A DNA stretch of 64,000 nt from CAVYHJ01 sp963768165 [NCBI: uncultured bacterium] (GTDB lineage Bacteria > UBP4 > UBA4092): the NCBI GenBank assembly GCA_963768165.1, contig CAVYHJ010000001.1, forward strand, positions 62,001 through 126,000. Reading direction: 5' to 3'. Positions 36,766 to 46,446 of this stretch are shown piece by piece. The stretch's first letter is position 1. Each line of letters starts with the position of its first letter. The notes under the pieces were generated by a model that worked only from the letters and a program-made list of their open reading frames with translations, was not told the DNA's origin and ran no database searches. A program made the translations under genes and the position numbers.

Positions 36766-36968
36766 CGTTTTACAGTATCCGTGTATATTTCTTCACGTGA
36801 TATTAAGATACCACAGGAATTGAACCCGAAACAACTCTAAAAAATACCGTGGACTCTCTTGATGAAAAGCTTCAGTATTTACAGGTTTATTTCAAAGACA
36901 CATTAAAGTCTTGTCACGGCGTATTGGAATTTTTCAATTTATCGTTTGAATCCCGGAGTATTCTAAAA

Positions 36969-39900
36969 CTAAATCTCCCTAAGTTTTTCCATTTCTAAAA
37001 ATGCATCAACTACATTAGGATCAAAGTGACTTCCGCTTCCCGCCACAATATATTCCCGAATTTTTTCTTTCGGCCAGGCTTTGCGATAAGGCCTGTCCGA
37101 AGATAAGGCATCCCACACATCCACCACCGCGAACATCCGCGCGGCAAATGGAATAGATTCTCCCTTTAACCCCCGCGGATAGCCGCTTCCATCCCATTTC
37201 TCATGATGGCAGTAGGGTATGTCAAGCGACTTACGGAGATAGGAAATCGGATATAACAGGTCGTAAGCAAATACCGGATGTTTTTTCATTACCACCCATT
37301 CCTCCTCTGTTAATGATCCTGGTTTCAATAATATCCCATCCGGCACACCCATTTTCCCGATATCATGCAACAGCGCGCCCCGCCGGATGTGAACGAGATC
37401 GTCTTCAGGGATTCCCAGACTCCTGGCTAAATTCAAAGTCATTTCCGTAACCCGTTGGGTGTGTCCCTCGGTCTCTTTATCCCGTAAATCCAGTGCGTGC
37501 GACCATCCTTCGATGGTCGTGTCATAGGCAAGAGATAATTCCATATTCGATTTTTGGAGTCCGTCAAAGAGCATGCTGTTATCAATGGCTATGGAAGCCT
37601 GCCCCGCGAGAGATTCTAAAAATTCCAGCCATTCGGCCGTGGGTTCAAAGGGCTTTCGATGGAATATCTCCAGTACCCCTTCAACCGCTCCTTTGGCAAT
37701 CAAGGGGATCCCGTAATAAGTAATAAATTTCTCTTTGATAAATCTTTCCGATCGGGAAAACTTCTTCATATTTTGGAGAACATTGGGAATATAAATAATG
37801 CGCCGTTCCAAGGCCACCCTCCCCGCGGAACTCTCTCTGGATGATAAATGTGTATATTGCAAACTATCCGTGTGAAAACCGCGTTCTGCCGCGAATTCCA
37901 AATCCAACTTATTCTGATTGAACAAATAAATATCTGCCGCGTCAGCTTTTAGCAAATGGATTAATTGTTCCAATATTATATTTAATATCATGTGTAAATC
38001 AATCAATCCCGTAATGGCTATATCAATGGTCCGCAAAGAGGTAATGTGTTCTAATTGTTTTTGGATTTTTTCTTGCGCCTGTTTTCGTTCGGTGATATCC
38101 ATGGCGACACCAACCAGGGCTACAAAATTGTTCTGGTCATTCCGGATGACCGACGTGGATAGAGAAATGGGGAAGGGAGTACCGTCTTTCTTATAATTAA
38201 TTAATTCCCCATACCATCCTCCTTGCAGCGTGGAATCGAGTATTTCACCCATGAGAGTTTTATTATCCTTTGCCAGACCCAGGATACCGATATTTTTTCC
38301 GATGAGTTCGTATCTTTCATATCCATAGGTCTGCAAAAGGGCTTCATTCACATAAAGAATATTATTCTCTTTGTCGGTGATGCTGATACATTCATTGATA
38401 CTCCCAATAGCATTCCCGAGCAACGCAATTTCCCGTTCCGCACGTTTCCGTTCCGTAATGTCTTCTTTGACCGCCAGATAATGGGTAATGGTACCCTCTT
38501 TGTTTAAGATAGGGGAGATGGTGGCATTCTCCCAATAGAGTTCTCCGCTCTTTTTCTTGTTATGAAATTCTCCCCGCCATTCCTTTCCGGAGGTAATGGT
38601 ATTCCATAAAATTTTGTAATTATCGGGAGACATTTCTCCGGACTTGAGTAACCGCGGGTTTTTCCTGAGAACTTCTTTCTGGGTATATCCCGTGACTTTA
38701 AGAAACTTCGGATTGACATATTCGATATTCCCCTGCAAATCGGTAATCACAATGGACGCCGGACTCTGTTCCACCGCCTGGGATAACTGTAATAATTTCT
38801 TTTCCGTTTGTCTTAAGGAGGTGATGTCAATGACCACTCCTCGGACCCCTATAGGTTTATTCTCCTGAATAATAGGTTTGGCGTGGATCATGATGGGGAA
38901 AGTATCCCCATTCTTTTTTATTGCCGTATATTCCATTCCACCGGTTTTTTCTCCCTTGAATACCCCGGAAATATCGGTCTTGATCCTCTCCCGGTCCTGC
39001 GGCACTATCAGTTGCAGAGCATCGATCCCTTTCTCGAAATCCTCTGGAGTGATACCAAAATAGCTGAATGCCTGGGGATTGAAAAAAGTGATGTGGGGTT
39101 TTAAATCTGTCTCAAAAACCCCCTCCGGCAGGGAATTCGCCAAATCCCTATATTTGGCTTCACTGCGGCGCAGCCTTTCTTCCATCTGTTTACGTTCCGT
39201 GATGTTGCGCACCACACTGACGACATAGTCCCGGTCCAGCCGGACGTATTTGAGATTGACTTCTACAGGAAAAGTCGTCCCATCTTTCCTCCGGTGAACA
39301 CTTTCTATGTTTGCGGTACCGGATTTCTGCATGGCCTCGATCACCTTTTTGAAGGAGGAATCGTCAAAAAGGGGATCGATATCGATAACTTTTAATGACA
39401 AATATTCCTCCCGGCTGTACCCGTGTTCGATATAGCCTGTGGTGTTGACATCCACAAATCGTCCCGTATTAGGGTCTACGATTTCTATCATGTCATTGGA
39501 CTGGTCGAGCAAAGAGCGGAATAATTGGAGACTTGCTTCCCCTTTTTTGCGTTCGGTAATATCTAAAAGTGTTCCGATAATCGCCGGTTTCCCCTGGTAA
39601 AGGGTTCGGGTCCCTAACGCTTCCACATCAATAATTTTCCCGTCCTTGCGGATCCCTTTAAACGTGTAATGCGCACTCTTTATTTTATTTTCAATTCGTT
39701 GGCGGATTAAGTCGGTAACTCTTTCTCGGTCTTCTGGAACGGTGAGAGTTAAAGGGGTTATTTTTGATATGATTTCTTCCTGGGTATATCCGAAAATTTC
39801 CGCAAACCGGGGACTGACATATTGATTTTGATAATCCTGAATTAAATAAACTCCTACCAAGGATTCTTCCACCAGGCTTCGGTATTTCCCTTCCGCTTCC

Positions 39901-41066
39901 TCTAATGCTTCAATGGCCTTCGTTCGTTCTGCGCGGGTACGTAAAGCAAGAATGCCAAACTCCAGATCGTGACTTAGTCCGGCCAACAAATCTATCTCAC
40001 TTTGTTTAAATGCATCTATCTCAGTGGAATAAATCGTAATCGCACCGATAGATTTTTCATTAATAATTAGTGGTATCGATATCGAAGACCGATAACCCCG
40101 TTTTAATGCCGCCTCCCGCCAAGGCTGGAAATTAGCATCGTTTTGCATATCATGACAGATAAATAATCTTCCTGTTCGTATCGCTGTTCCTGTGGGTCCA
40201 CGGCCCTGCGCATTATCCGCCCAGGTTATATTCAGGCTTTCCATATACCCATCTTCAAAACCATACTGGGCAACTGAATGCACACTTTTTTTCTCGTCTG
40301 ATTCCGCATAACCCACCCAGGCCAATCGATACCCGCCGATTTCCACAAAAATTCGACAAATATCACGCATTAATTCTATTTCATCGGTAGCACGTAACAA
40401 CACCTGATTACATTCAATAAAAGCTTTATGGCTACGGTTGACTTTTTCCAATTCTTTCTGGAAACGAATTTGTTCGGTAACATCCCGGTTGATTCCGGCA
40501 ATACCGATAATCTGACCTTCTATGTCATAAAGGGGAACTTTGGTAGTGGATATCCAGCGTTGGTTTTTAGGATTAAGATCGACTCGATTAATTAAAGGTT
40601 GTCCTGTTCGTAGTATTTCTTCTTCTTCTTCTTGAAATATTTGGGCCCATTCCGGGGGAAAAAAATCAAAATCTGTTTTTCCAATAACCTCTTGCGGATT
40701 CTCAATTCCCAGTCCGGTTACGGAAGTTTGACTGATTCGAGTAAAACGACCATGGCGGTCTTTGAAATAAATGAAATCCGGTGTATTCTTCATCAATGAA
40801 TCGAACATAGGGGACGCGCTTTTTAACGATTCATAGGCTTGACGCAGTTTGACCATATACCGATGGATAAGCCAGTAAAGGATACCCGCGGTAACAAGGA
40901 CGTAGATCCATCCTTTGAAGATTTCTATACGGTTATGGAGTACCGGATCTTTGATGAAGGCATTTAAAAGAAACCCTGAAATTAAAATCCATAAACCTCC
41001 CAGTACTATGTAGAGGCCTGCGATTTTTAAAGAGATTAATTTCTCTTTAGAAAATTTCTTTTTCAT
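36969..41066 (-). CDS. Membrane PAS/GAF sensor with HD-GYP c-di-GMP phosphodiesterase domain
   Basis: 1365 residues. Two N-terminal transmembrane helices (about 15-38 and 50-68) are followed by a PAS domain (85-200), a GAF domain (210-385), five further PAS domains (about 390-1015) and a second GAF (about 1030-1170). The output domain is a C-terminal HD-GYP (about 1185-1360) with His1234-Asp1235 (LLHDIGKMG), HHEKWDGSGYP and the GYP triad at 1295-1297 intact. HD-GYP enzymes hydrolyse c-di-GMP. It lies between a diguanylate cyclase gene and the MshEN-DnaA gene on the same strand. The many sensors suggest integration of several signals, which cannot be named from sequence. Confidence 0.93.
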   Translation of the reverse strand: MKKKFSKEKLISLKIAGLYIVLGGLWILISGFLLNAFIKDPVLHNRIEIFKGWIYVLVTAGILYWLIHRYMVKLRQAYESLKSASPMFDSLMKNTPDFIYFKDRHGRFTRISQTSVTGLGIENPQEVIGKTDFDFFPPEWAQIFQEEEEEILRTGQPLINRVDLNPKNQRWISTTKVPLYDIEGQIIGIAGINRDVTEQIRFQKELEKVNRSHKAFIECNQVLLRATDEIELMRDICRIFVEIGGYRLAWVGYAESDEKKSVHSVAQYGFEDGYMESLNITWADNAQGRGPTGTAIRTGRLFICHDMQNDANFQPWREAALKRGYRSSISIPLIINEKSIGAITIYSTEIDAFKQSEIDLLAGLSHDLEFGILALRTRAERTKAIEALEEAEGKYRSLVEESLVGVYLIQDYQNQYVSPRFAEIFGYTQEEIISKITPLTLTVPEDRERVTDLIRQRIENKIKSAHYTFKGIRKDGKIIDVEALGTRTLYQGKPAIIGTLLDITERKKGEASLQLFRSLLDQSNDMIEIVDPNTGRFVDVNTTGYIEHGYSREEYLSLKVIDIDPLFDDSSFKKVIEAMQKSGTANIESVHRRKDGTTFPVEVNLKYVRLDRDYVVSVVRNITERKQMEERLRRSEAKYRDLANSLPEGVFETDLKPHITFFNPQAFSYFGITPEDFEKGIDALQLIVPQDRERIKTDISGVFKGEKTGGMEYTAIKKNGDTFPIMIHAKPIIQENKPIGVRGVVIDITSLRQTEKKLLQLSQAVEQSPASIVITDLQGNIEYVNPKFLKVTGYTQKEVLRKNPRLLKSGEMSPDNYKILWNTITSGKEWRGEFHNKKKSGELYWENATISPILNKEGTITHYLAVKEDITERKRAEREIALLGNAIGSINECISITDKENNILYVNEALLQTYGYERYELIGKNIGILGLAKDNKTLMGEILDSTLQGGWYGELINYKKDGTPFPISLSTSVIRNDQNNFVALVGVAMDITERKQAQEKIQKQLEHITSLRTIDIAITGLIDLHMILNIILEQLIHLLKADAADIYLFNQNKLDLEFAAERGFHTDSLQYTHLSSRESSAGRVALERRIIYIPNVLQNMKKFSRSERFIKEKFITYYGIPLIAKGAVEGVLEIFHRKPFEPTAEWLEFLESLAGQASIAIDNSMLFDGLQKSNMELSLAYDTTIEGWSHALDLRDKETEGHTQRVTEMTLNLARSLGIPEDDLVHIRRGALLHDIGKMGVPDGILLKPGSLTEEEWVVMKKHPVFAYDLLYPISYLRKSLDIPYCHHEKWDGSGYPRGLKGESIPFAARMFAVVDVWDALSSDRPYRKAWPKEKIREYIVAGSGSHFDPNVVDAFLEMEKLREI

Positions 41067-41248
41067 ATAAGATGTGGTTGGCGATTCGGAGGAGTTGCTC
41101 CGTTGTACCCAGATATGTTTTCTCTACCCGAATTACCGTTGGCATTGGTAAATAAAGTTGGGTTGTCATCATAAAATACTTTTCTTACAAAATATCTTAT
41201 ATTCTCCATATTATATGATAAAAACTATTATCAAGTCTCTTAAAATGA

Positions 41249-42205
41249 CTATGTAGGATCATCCAGGCAAACACAATTCCGGCCACTTTTTTTAGCTTGA
41301 TATAATGCATTGTCTGCCCGGGTTAATATCGAGGTAGAATTATCCTTATGATGAAGATATCGTGCTATCCCAATACTGATAGTAATATGAACCGAGTCTC
41401 CATCAAGAGCAGGAAAGACCATCTCTTCTACTATCTTTCGAGTTCTATCTCCCCATTGTTTCGCACCCTCGATGCCAACTTCCGGTAATAGCCCGAGAAA
41501 TTCTTCCCCTCCATACCGTCCAATTAAGTCACATCTTCTCATGGATTTACATAATATTTTACCAAATTCTTTTAAGATGCTATCTCCAGTCAAGTGGCCA
41601 TGTTCATCATTGACTTTCTTGAAATGGTCTATATCCAATATATAAACCGATAATTTAGAATTATACCGTTCCGCCCGGCCGATTTCATATTCTAATCGTT
41701 CCATGATATTCCGGCGGTTGGGCAGTTGGGTCAACTCGTCCGTTCGTGCTATTTCTTCAATCTTGGCGTGAGCTTCCTTTAAACGATTCATTGCCTCACC
41801 CAAATCCAATAATTGGCCGGCTAACCGTTTTTCTAAATCCAAGATCCTTTCAATAACCCGTAAATGGGCTTGTAGTTCGGCAAAGTTCAGAGGCTTGTTC
41901 AAAAAAGCATCTGCCCCGGCATTTAACCCTTCTATCAAATCTTCTTTTTCACTCCGCGAGGTGAATAACAGGATGGGCAGATATTTCGAGCGATGTAGTT
42001 CCCGGGCTTTTCGGCATAATACCAATCCATCCATCTTCGGCATGATCCAATCAGTAATTATCATGGATATGTCTTTTTCTTTTTCCAATACCTTAAGAGC
42101 TTCAAGCCCATCTCCTGCCATTACTACTTCATGACCCCGGTTGGTTAAATTTCCGCTAATCATCCGAAGTGAAACCCGGTCATCATCTACCACCAAAATT
42201 TTCAA
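41249..42205 (-). CDS. Response regulator diguanylate cyclase (REC-GGDEF)
   Basis: 318 residues: a receiver domain (about 1-120) with phospho-acceptor Asp52 in IITDWIMPKMDG, a short coiled linker, and a GGDEF domain (about 155-315) with active-site GGEEF at 232-236. It should make c-di-GMP when phosphorylated. The usual RxxD inhibitory-site residues were not checked in detail. It starts 40 bases after the hybrid kinase stop, so the kinase is its likely partner. Confidence 0.94.
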   Translation of the reverse strand: MKILVVDDDRVSLRMISGNLTNRGHEVVMAGDGLEALKVLEKEKDISMIITDWIMPKMDGLVLCRKARELHRSKYLPILLFTSRSEKEDLIEGLNAGADAFLNKPLNFAELQAHLRVIERILDLEKRLAGQLLDLGEAMNRLKEAHAKIEEIARTDELTQLPNRRNIMERLEYEIGRAERYNSKLSVYILDIDHFKKVNDEHGHLTGDSILKEFGKILCKSMRRCDLIGRYGGEEFLGLLPEVGIEGAKQWGDRTRKIVEEMVFPALDGDSVHITISIGIARYLHHKDNSTSILTRADNALYQAKKSGRNCVCLDDPT

Positions 42206-42244
42206 TTTTTATAACTCCTTATTAAGTTTTTTATTGGCTGCAAT

Positions 42245-45200
42245 TTATTTATTATTTGCCAGATATTTCATCAATATATCACGAACAATTTTAATTTCAT
42301 TGGTTAAATCTTTAAATAAATCAGAATATTGTAATAAGTTCTTATTGGATGCAGCCACCTGCATTTGTTCGGACAATTTTTGGATACCTATGGCGCCGAT
42401 ATTGCCACTGGCACCTTTCAGGGTATGTGCTTCGGTATGGAGGATTTCAGCATTTTTTTGTTGCAAGGCATTTTGTATAGAAGTCAGCCGAAGTTCACAT
42501 TCCTCTAAAAACAGATGGATTAATTCTTTTTCGAATACCGGATCATTCCCGGCGACTTCTTTTAATCGATTTAAATCAACCGATTCAATACCCACCTTTT
42601 CTTTCACTGGAACAGATTCAGGTTCATCACCAGTCACCAAATATTGTTCCAGGATGGCTAGTAATGAATTGGCTTGAATAGGCTTGGCCAGGTAATCATC
42701 CATTCCCACTGCAATGCAGCGTTCCCGGTCTCCTTTGAGTGCTTCGGCGGTCATGGCAACAATGGGAGTATGTCGATTTGTTCCTTCCCGTTCCCGGATT
42801 TTCCGGGTTGCCTCATAACCATCCATTTCCGGCATCTGGCAATCCATGAATACGATATCATAGGAAATCAATTCCAAAGCTTTGACTGCTTCCAAGCCAT
42901 TTCCCGCCACATCACAGCGATATCCCAATTTCTCCAACATCCGGATAGCGACCTTTTGATTGACCAGATTATCTTCCACCACCAGGATTCGAGTTCTCGA
43001 ACGACGCGCTTCATTAATAGTATGTTTGGTAATCAAGGTCTTGGATGTTAATAAGGATTTGATTTCTTTACCACTCCCCAATACCGTGGCAATCGCATCA
43101 TACAATTGGGAATGTTTTAAAGGTTTGGTTAAATAGGCAGTAAATCCCATTTCCTGCATGACTCTGGCTTCTCCAATCCGGGGTGACGAGGTCAATAACA
43201 TCAATGGAGTATGCTGAATTTTGGGGTCGGATTTAATTTTACGGGCAACTTCTCCGCCGTTCATTTCGGGCATGTTATAATCCATCAATATCAATTGAAA
43301 CTCATCGGGAGTACCGGCTACTTTATGCATTTTTTCTATGGCTTCCGTACCGTTGGATGCCTCCTCATATTTGCACTCCCAGAGCCGCATCATTTCTCTT
43401 AACACCTGCCGGTTGGTGGCATTATCGTCCACAAAAAGAACCCGGGCTCCTTTGACATCTTTCATTTTTTGGAAATCTTTGCTTCCATCTCTTTTTACTT
43501 TTTCAAATTTCACAGTAAACCCAAATGTGGAACCTTTCCCTTCTTCACTCTCTACATTGATTTGTCCCTGCATTAATTCCACTAGTTGTTTACAGATAGC
43601 TAAACCCAATCCAGTCCCTCCATATTTCCGGGTTGTAGAAGAATCAACCTGGGAAAAGGACTGAAATAATCTATTCCGCCGGTCTACGGGTATCCCGATT
43701 CCTGTATCGGTAACACTGAATTTCAAGGTGATTGTTTGATCATCCAGATTTTCAAACATGACCCGAATAACCACTTCCCCTTTCTCCGTAAACTTAATGG
43801 CATTATTTACCAGGTTTAAGAGTATCTGGCGAAGTCTACTCGGGTCTCCATTCACCCGTTCGGGTACCTGGGGTTGTACCAATATAGCCAATTCTAATCC
43901 TTTATTATAAGCTCTTTGTCCGAGAATATCTCCCACCTCTTCCACACAACACCGAATATCAAAATCAATATGTTCAAAATCCAGTTTACCCGCTTCAATC
44001 TTGGAAAAATCCAGGATATCATTAATCGTACTCAATAACACATCACTGGAGTTTCTAACCACTTCCGTATATTCCCTTTGGGCACCGGTTAATTCGGTTT
44101 CCAATAAAAGTCCTGTCATGCCCACAATGGCATTGAGCGGGGTTCGAATCTCATGGCTCATGTTGGCTAGAAAATCCGATTTGGCTTGAGCGGCAGCTTC
44201 CGCCGTCTCTTTGGCATGTTGTAATAGTTCTTCCGCCTGTTTTCGTTCCGTAAAATCATGATTAATACCGATAATCCCGGCAATCTTTCCATCCTTATCA
44301 AAGAAAGGAACTTTGGTTGTTGAGCCCCAACGATGGGTTCGTTCATTATAACCAATGATGTTCATTATCGGTTTACTAGTTGCTATTATATTTTGTTCTT
44401 CTTCAAAATACTGTTTAGCAAGTTCCGGCGGATAAAAATCAAAATCCGATTTCCCAATCGCGTCTTGGGTATGGGCAAGATTTAATTCTCTGGCGGTTGT
44501 AGGATTGATTCGAATAAACCGGCACTGGGTATCTTTAAGGAAGATTCCGTCAGGTATGTAATCCATGAATATTTGAAACAGCGCTTGCTCATATTTAAGA
44601 GCATCTTCAGCCAATTTCTGATCCGTAACATCCCGGTTAATTCCAACCACACCAGTTACTTTACCTTCTTTATCATAGACCGGTACTTTAGTTGTTGAAC
44701 CCCATCGATGGGTGTGAATATTAAAAGCGATACTATTGATTAAGGGTTGGCCTGTGGTTATTATTTGTTGCTCTAATCCATGAAATTTGGCTGCAAGTTC
44801 CGGAGGCCAAAAATCAAAATCTGATTTTCCGATAGCTGCGCTCGGGTTATTCAATTGCAATTCTTTGGCGATGGGTGAATTGACTCGAATAAATCGCCCT
44901 TGGGCATCTTTGAAAAATATTCCATCCGGCAAATTATCCATCAGGATCTGTAACAGGTATTTTTCATATTTTAAATCTTCTTCCAGTCGTTTTCGGGTTG
45001 TAATATCCCGGGATATGCCTAATAAACCAATAATTTCTCCTGTTTCATTTCTAAAAGGGACTTTGGTGGTAGAAACCCAGTTTTCACGTCCATCAGACCA
45101 TGTTTCTTTTTCTTCAATACCCACCAAGGGTTCACCGGTTTGGATAATTTTCTGTTCATCGGCAAAGGCTTGTTCGGCATGTTCACCGGAAAAGAAGTCC

Positions 45201-45943
45201 AAATCGGTTTTTCCCAGTGCTTCATTGGGATCAGTTATTCCAAACCATTTAGCCATGGATTGAGTTATCCGCAAGAAACGGCTGTCCGTATCTTTAAAAT
45301 AGATATTGTCCGGGATGGTCTCCATTAATGCCCGGATAAGGTATTTCTCCTGGGCTAATGCTTCTTCGGTTTTTTTCCGTTGAGTAATTTCCAATAGGAT
45401 CCCTTCCCATTGAACGGTCCCATCGGGTAGCTTTTTAGGTTGAGACATACAGTCGTACCAACGCACTTCCCCATCGACAATGTAACGTAATTCTTCTCTC
45501 CAAGGTTGGAGTGTATCCAAAGATACCTGAATAGATTTTTCCAACCGGTCTTTATCCTCGGGATGAATGAGGTTCCGGATGAGGTTTCCATCCCGGTAGA
45601 GTTCTTCCGGAGTCAAATGAAACAATTCCTTGGATGCAGAGTTAACATAAGGGAAATAATGGCTTCCGTCTGGATTGATTTTGAAAGTATAAACCATCCC
45701 CGGGACATTGGTTTCCAATAGGTTATATTTTTCGATATTATGATGGAGCTTTCCCTGAATAAGTTTGGATTCCTTGATTCGTTCCTGTAATTGGTCGAGC
45801 ATGTTATTCAAGGCTTTCCCGATGGAGTCGAGGTCATCTTTTTTATCGGTGATATCTACCCGGACAGAATAATCCCCGGCAGAAATTTTCTTGATATTTT
45901 TAATCATCCCTTTTAATCGTTCTGATTTGGTGGTTTTAGCCAT
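42245..45943 (-). CDS. Hybrid sensor histidine kinase (PAS4-HisKA-HATPase-REC-REC-HPt)
   Basis: 1232-residue soluble multidomain kinase with no transmembrane helix. A HAMP-like N-terminus (about 15-65) is followed by four PAS domains (about 75-570). The second to fourth are near-repeats of one another (IYFKD or IFFKD...DFDFxPPELA). HisKA has His597 (MSHEIRTP), followed by an HATPase domain ([25 protein letters not shown]). Two receiver domains carry Asp888 and Asp1034, and a C-terminal HPt domain carries His1173 (AHTLKGAS). The complete His-Asp-His chain could pass phosphate to the REC-GGDEF protein encoded next. Confidence 0.95.
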   Translation of the reverse strand: MAKTTKSERLKGMIKNIKKISAGDYSVRVDITDKKDDLDSIGKALNNMLDQLQERIKESKLIQGKLHHNIEKYNLLETNVPGMVYTFKINPDGSHYFPYVNSASKELFHLTPEELYRDGNLIRNLIHPEDKDRLEKSIQVSLDTLQPWREELRYIVDGEVRWYDCMSQPKKLPDGTVQWEGILLEITQRKKTEEALAQEKYLIRALMETIPDNIYFKDTDSRFLRITQSMAKWFGITDPNEALGKTDLDFFSGEHAEQAFADEQKIIQTGEPLVGIEEKETWSDGRENWVSTTKVPFRNETGEIIGLLGISRDITTRKRLEEDLKYEKYLLQILMDNLPDGIFFKDAQGRFIRVNSPIAKELQLNNPSAAIGKSDFDFWPPELAAKFHGLEQQIITTGQPLINSIAFNIHTHRWGSTTKVPVYDKEGKVTGVVGINRDVTDQKLAEDALKYEQALFQIFMDYIPDGIFLKDTQCRFIRINPTTARELNLAHTQDAIGKSDFDFYPPELAKQYFEEEQNIIATSKPIMNIIGYNERTHRWGSTTKVPFFDKDGKIAGIIGINHDFTERKQAEELLQHAKETAEAAAQAKSDFLANMSHEIRTPLNAIVGMTGLLLETELTGAQREYTEVVRNSSDVLLSTINDILDFSKIEAGKLDFEHIDFDIRCCVEEVGDILGQRAYNKGLELAILVQPQVPERVNGDPSRLRQILLNLVNNAIKFTEKGEVVIRVMFENLDDQTITLKFSVTDTGIGIPVDRRNRLFQSFSQVDSSTTRKYGGTGLGLAICKQLVELMQGQINVESEEGKGSTFGFTVKFEKVKRDGSKDFQKMKDVKGARVLFVDDNATNRQVLREMMRLWECKYEEASNGTEAIEKMHKVAGTPDEFQLILMDYNMPEMNGGEVARKIKSDPKIQHTPLMLLTSSPRIGEARVMQEMGFTAYLTKPLKHSQLYDAIATVLGSGKEIKSLLTSKTLITKHTINEARRSRTRILVVEDNLVNQKVAIRMLEKLGYRCDVAGNGLEAVKALELISYDIVFMDCQMPEMDGYEATRKIREREGTNRHTPIVAMTAEALKGDRERCIAVGMDDYLAKPIQANSLLAILEQYLVTGDEPESVPVKEKVGIESVDLNRLKEVAGNDPVFEKELIHLFLEECELRLTSIQNALQQKNAEILHTEAHTLKGASGNIGAIGIQKLSEQMQVAASNKNLLQYSDLFKDLTNEIKIVRDILMKYLANNK

Positions 45944-46220
45944 GTTTAGTTTCTTCTATAAGAAAAAAATCACCTTCAACCCTTGGTAATATATCACAAT
46001 TTCATGATAATAAAAACTTTTTATAAGAACGAGTGAATAAGTTATTTCCGGTAAGAGTTGTTAAAATTCAAATAAAAGGGAAAATTTTCTGTGAAGCTTG
46101 GGTTGACAAACCAGATCCAGCATAAATGAATTGAATGATCCCAATTTAATGTACCATGGGTATCCAGATTTTAAAATGGGAAATAAAACCATTGAAAAAT
46201 ATAGAGTTACAAAAGGATGG

Positions 46221-46305
46221 TGCCGAAGGAGGGAGTTGAACCCTCATGAGGGTAAACCTCGGTAGATTTTGAGTCTACTGCGTATGCCAGTTCCGCCACT
46301 TCGGC
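46221..46305 (-). tRNA. tRNA-Leu (CAA)
   Basis: 85 bases with acceptor GCCGAAG/CTTCGGC, anticodon loop CTCAAAA (CAA), a long variable arm as in class II tRNAs, and T-loop GTTCAACTC. The CCA is encoded at 46218-46220. Confidence 0.97.
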
Positions 46306-46446
46306 ATTGTTGTAAATATTAGGTTTATATCTTATCACCGTGAATGGCTTTTTGGGAAGTGGGTATAAAAAGGCGGGTACCTTTGGTTCAACTATTGCCC
46401 GCAATCCGCATCAAATTGATAATGGACTTACAGGGACGAAGTCGGA

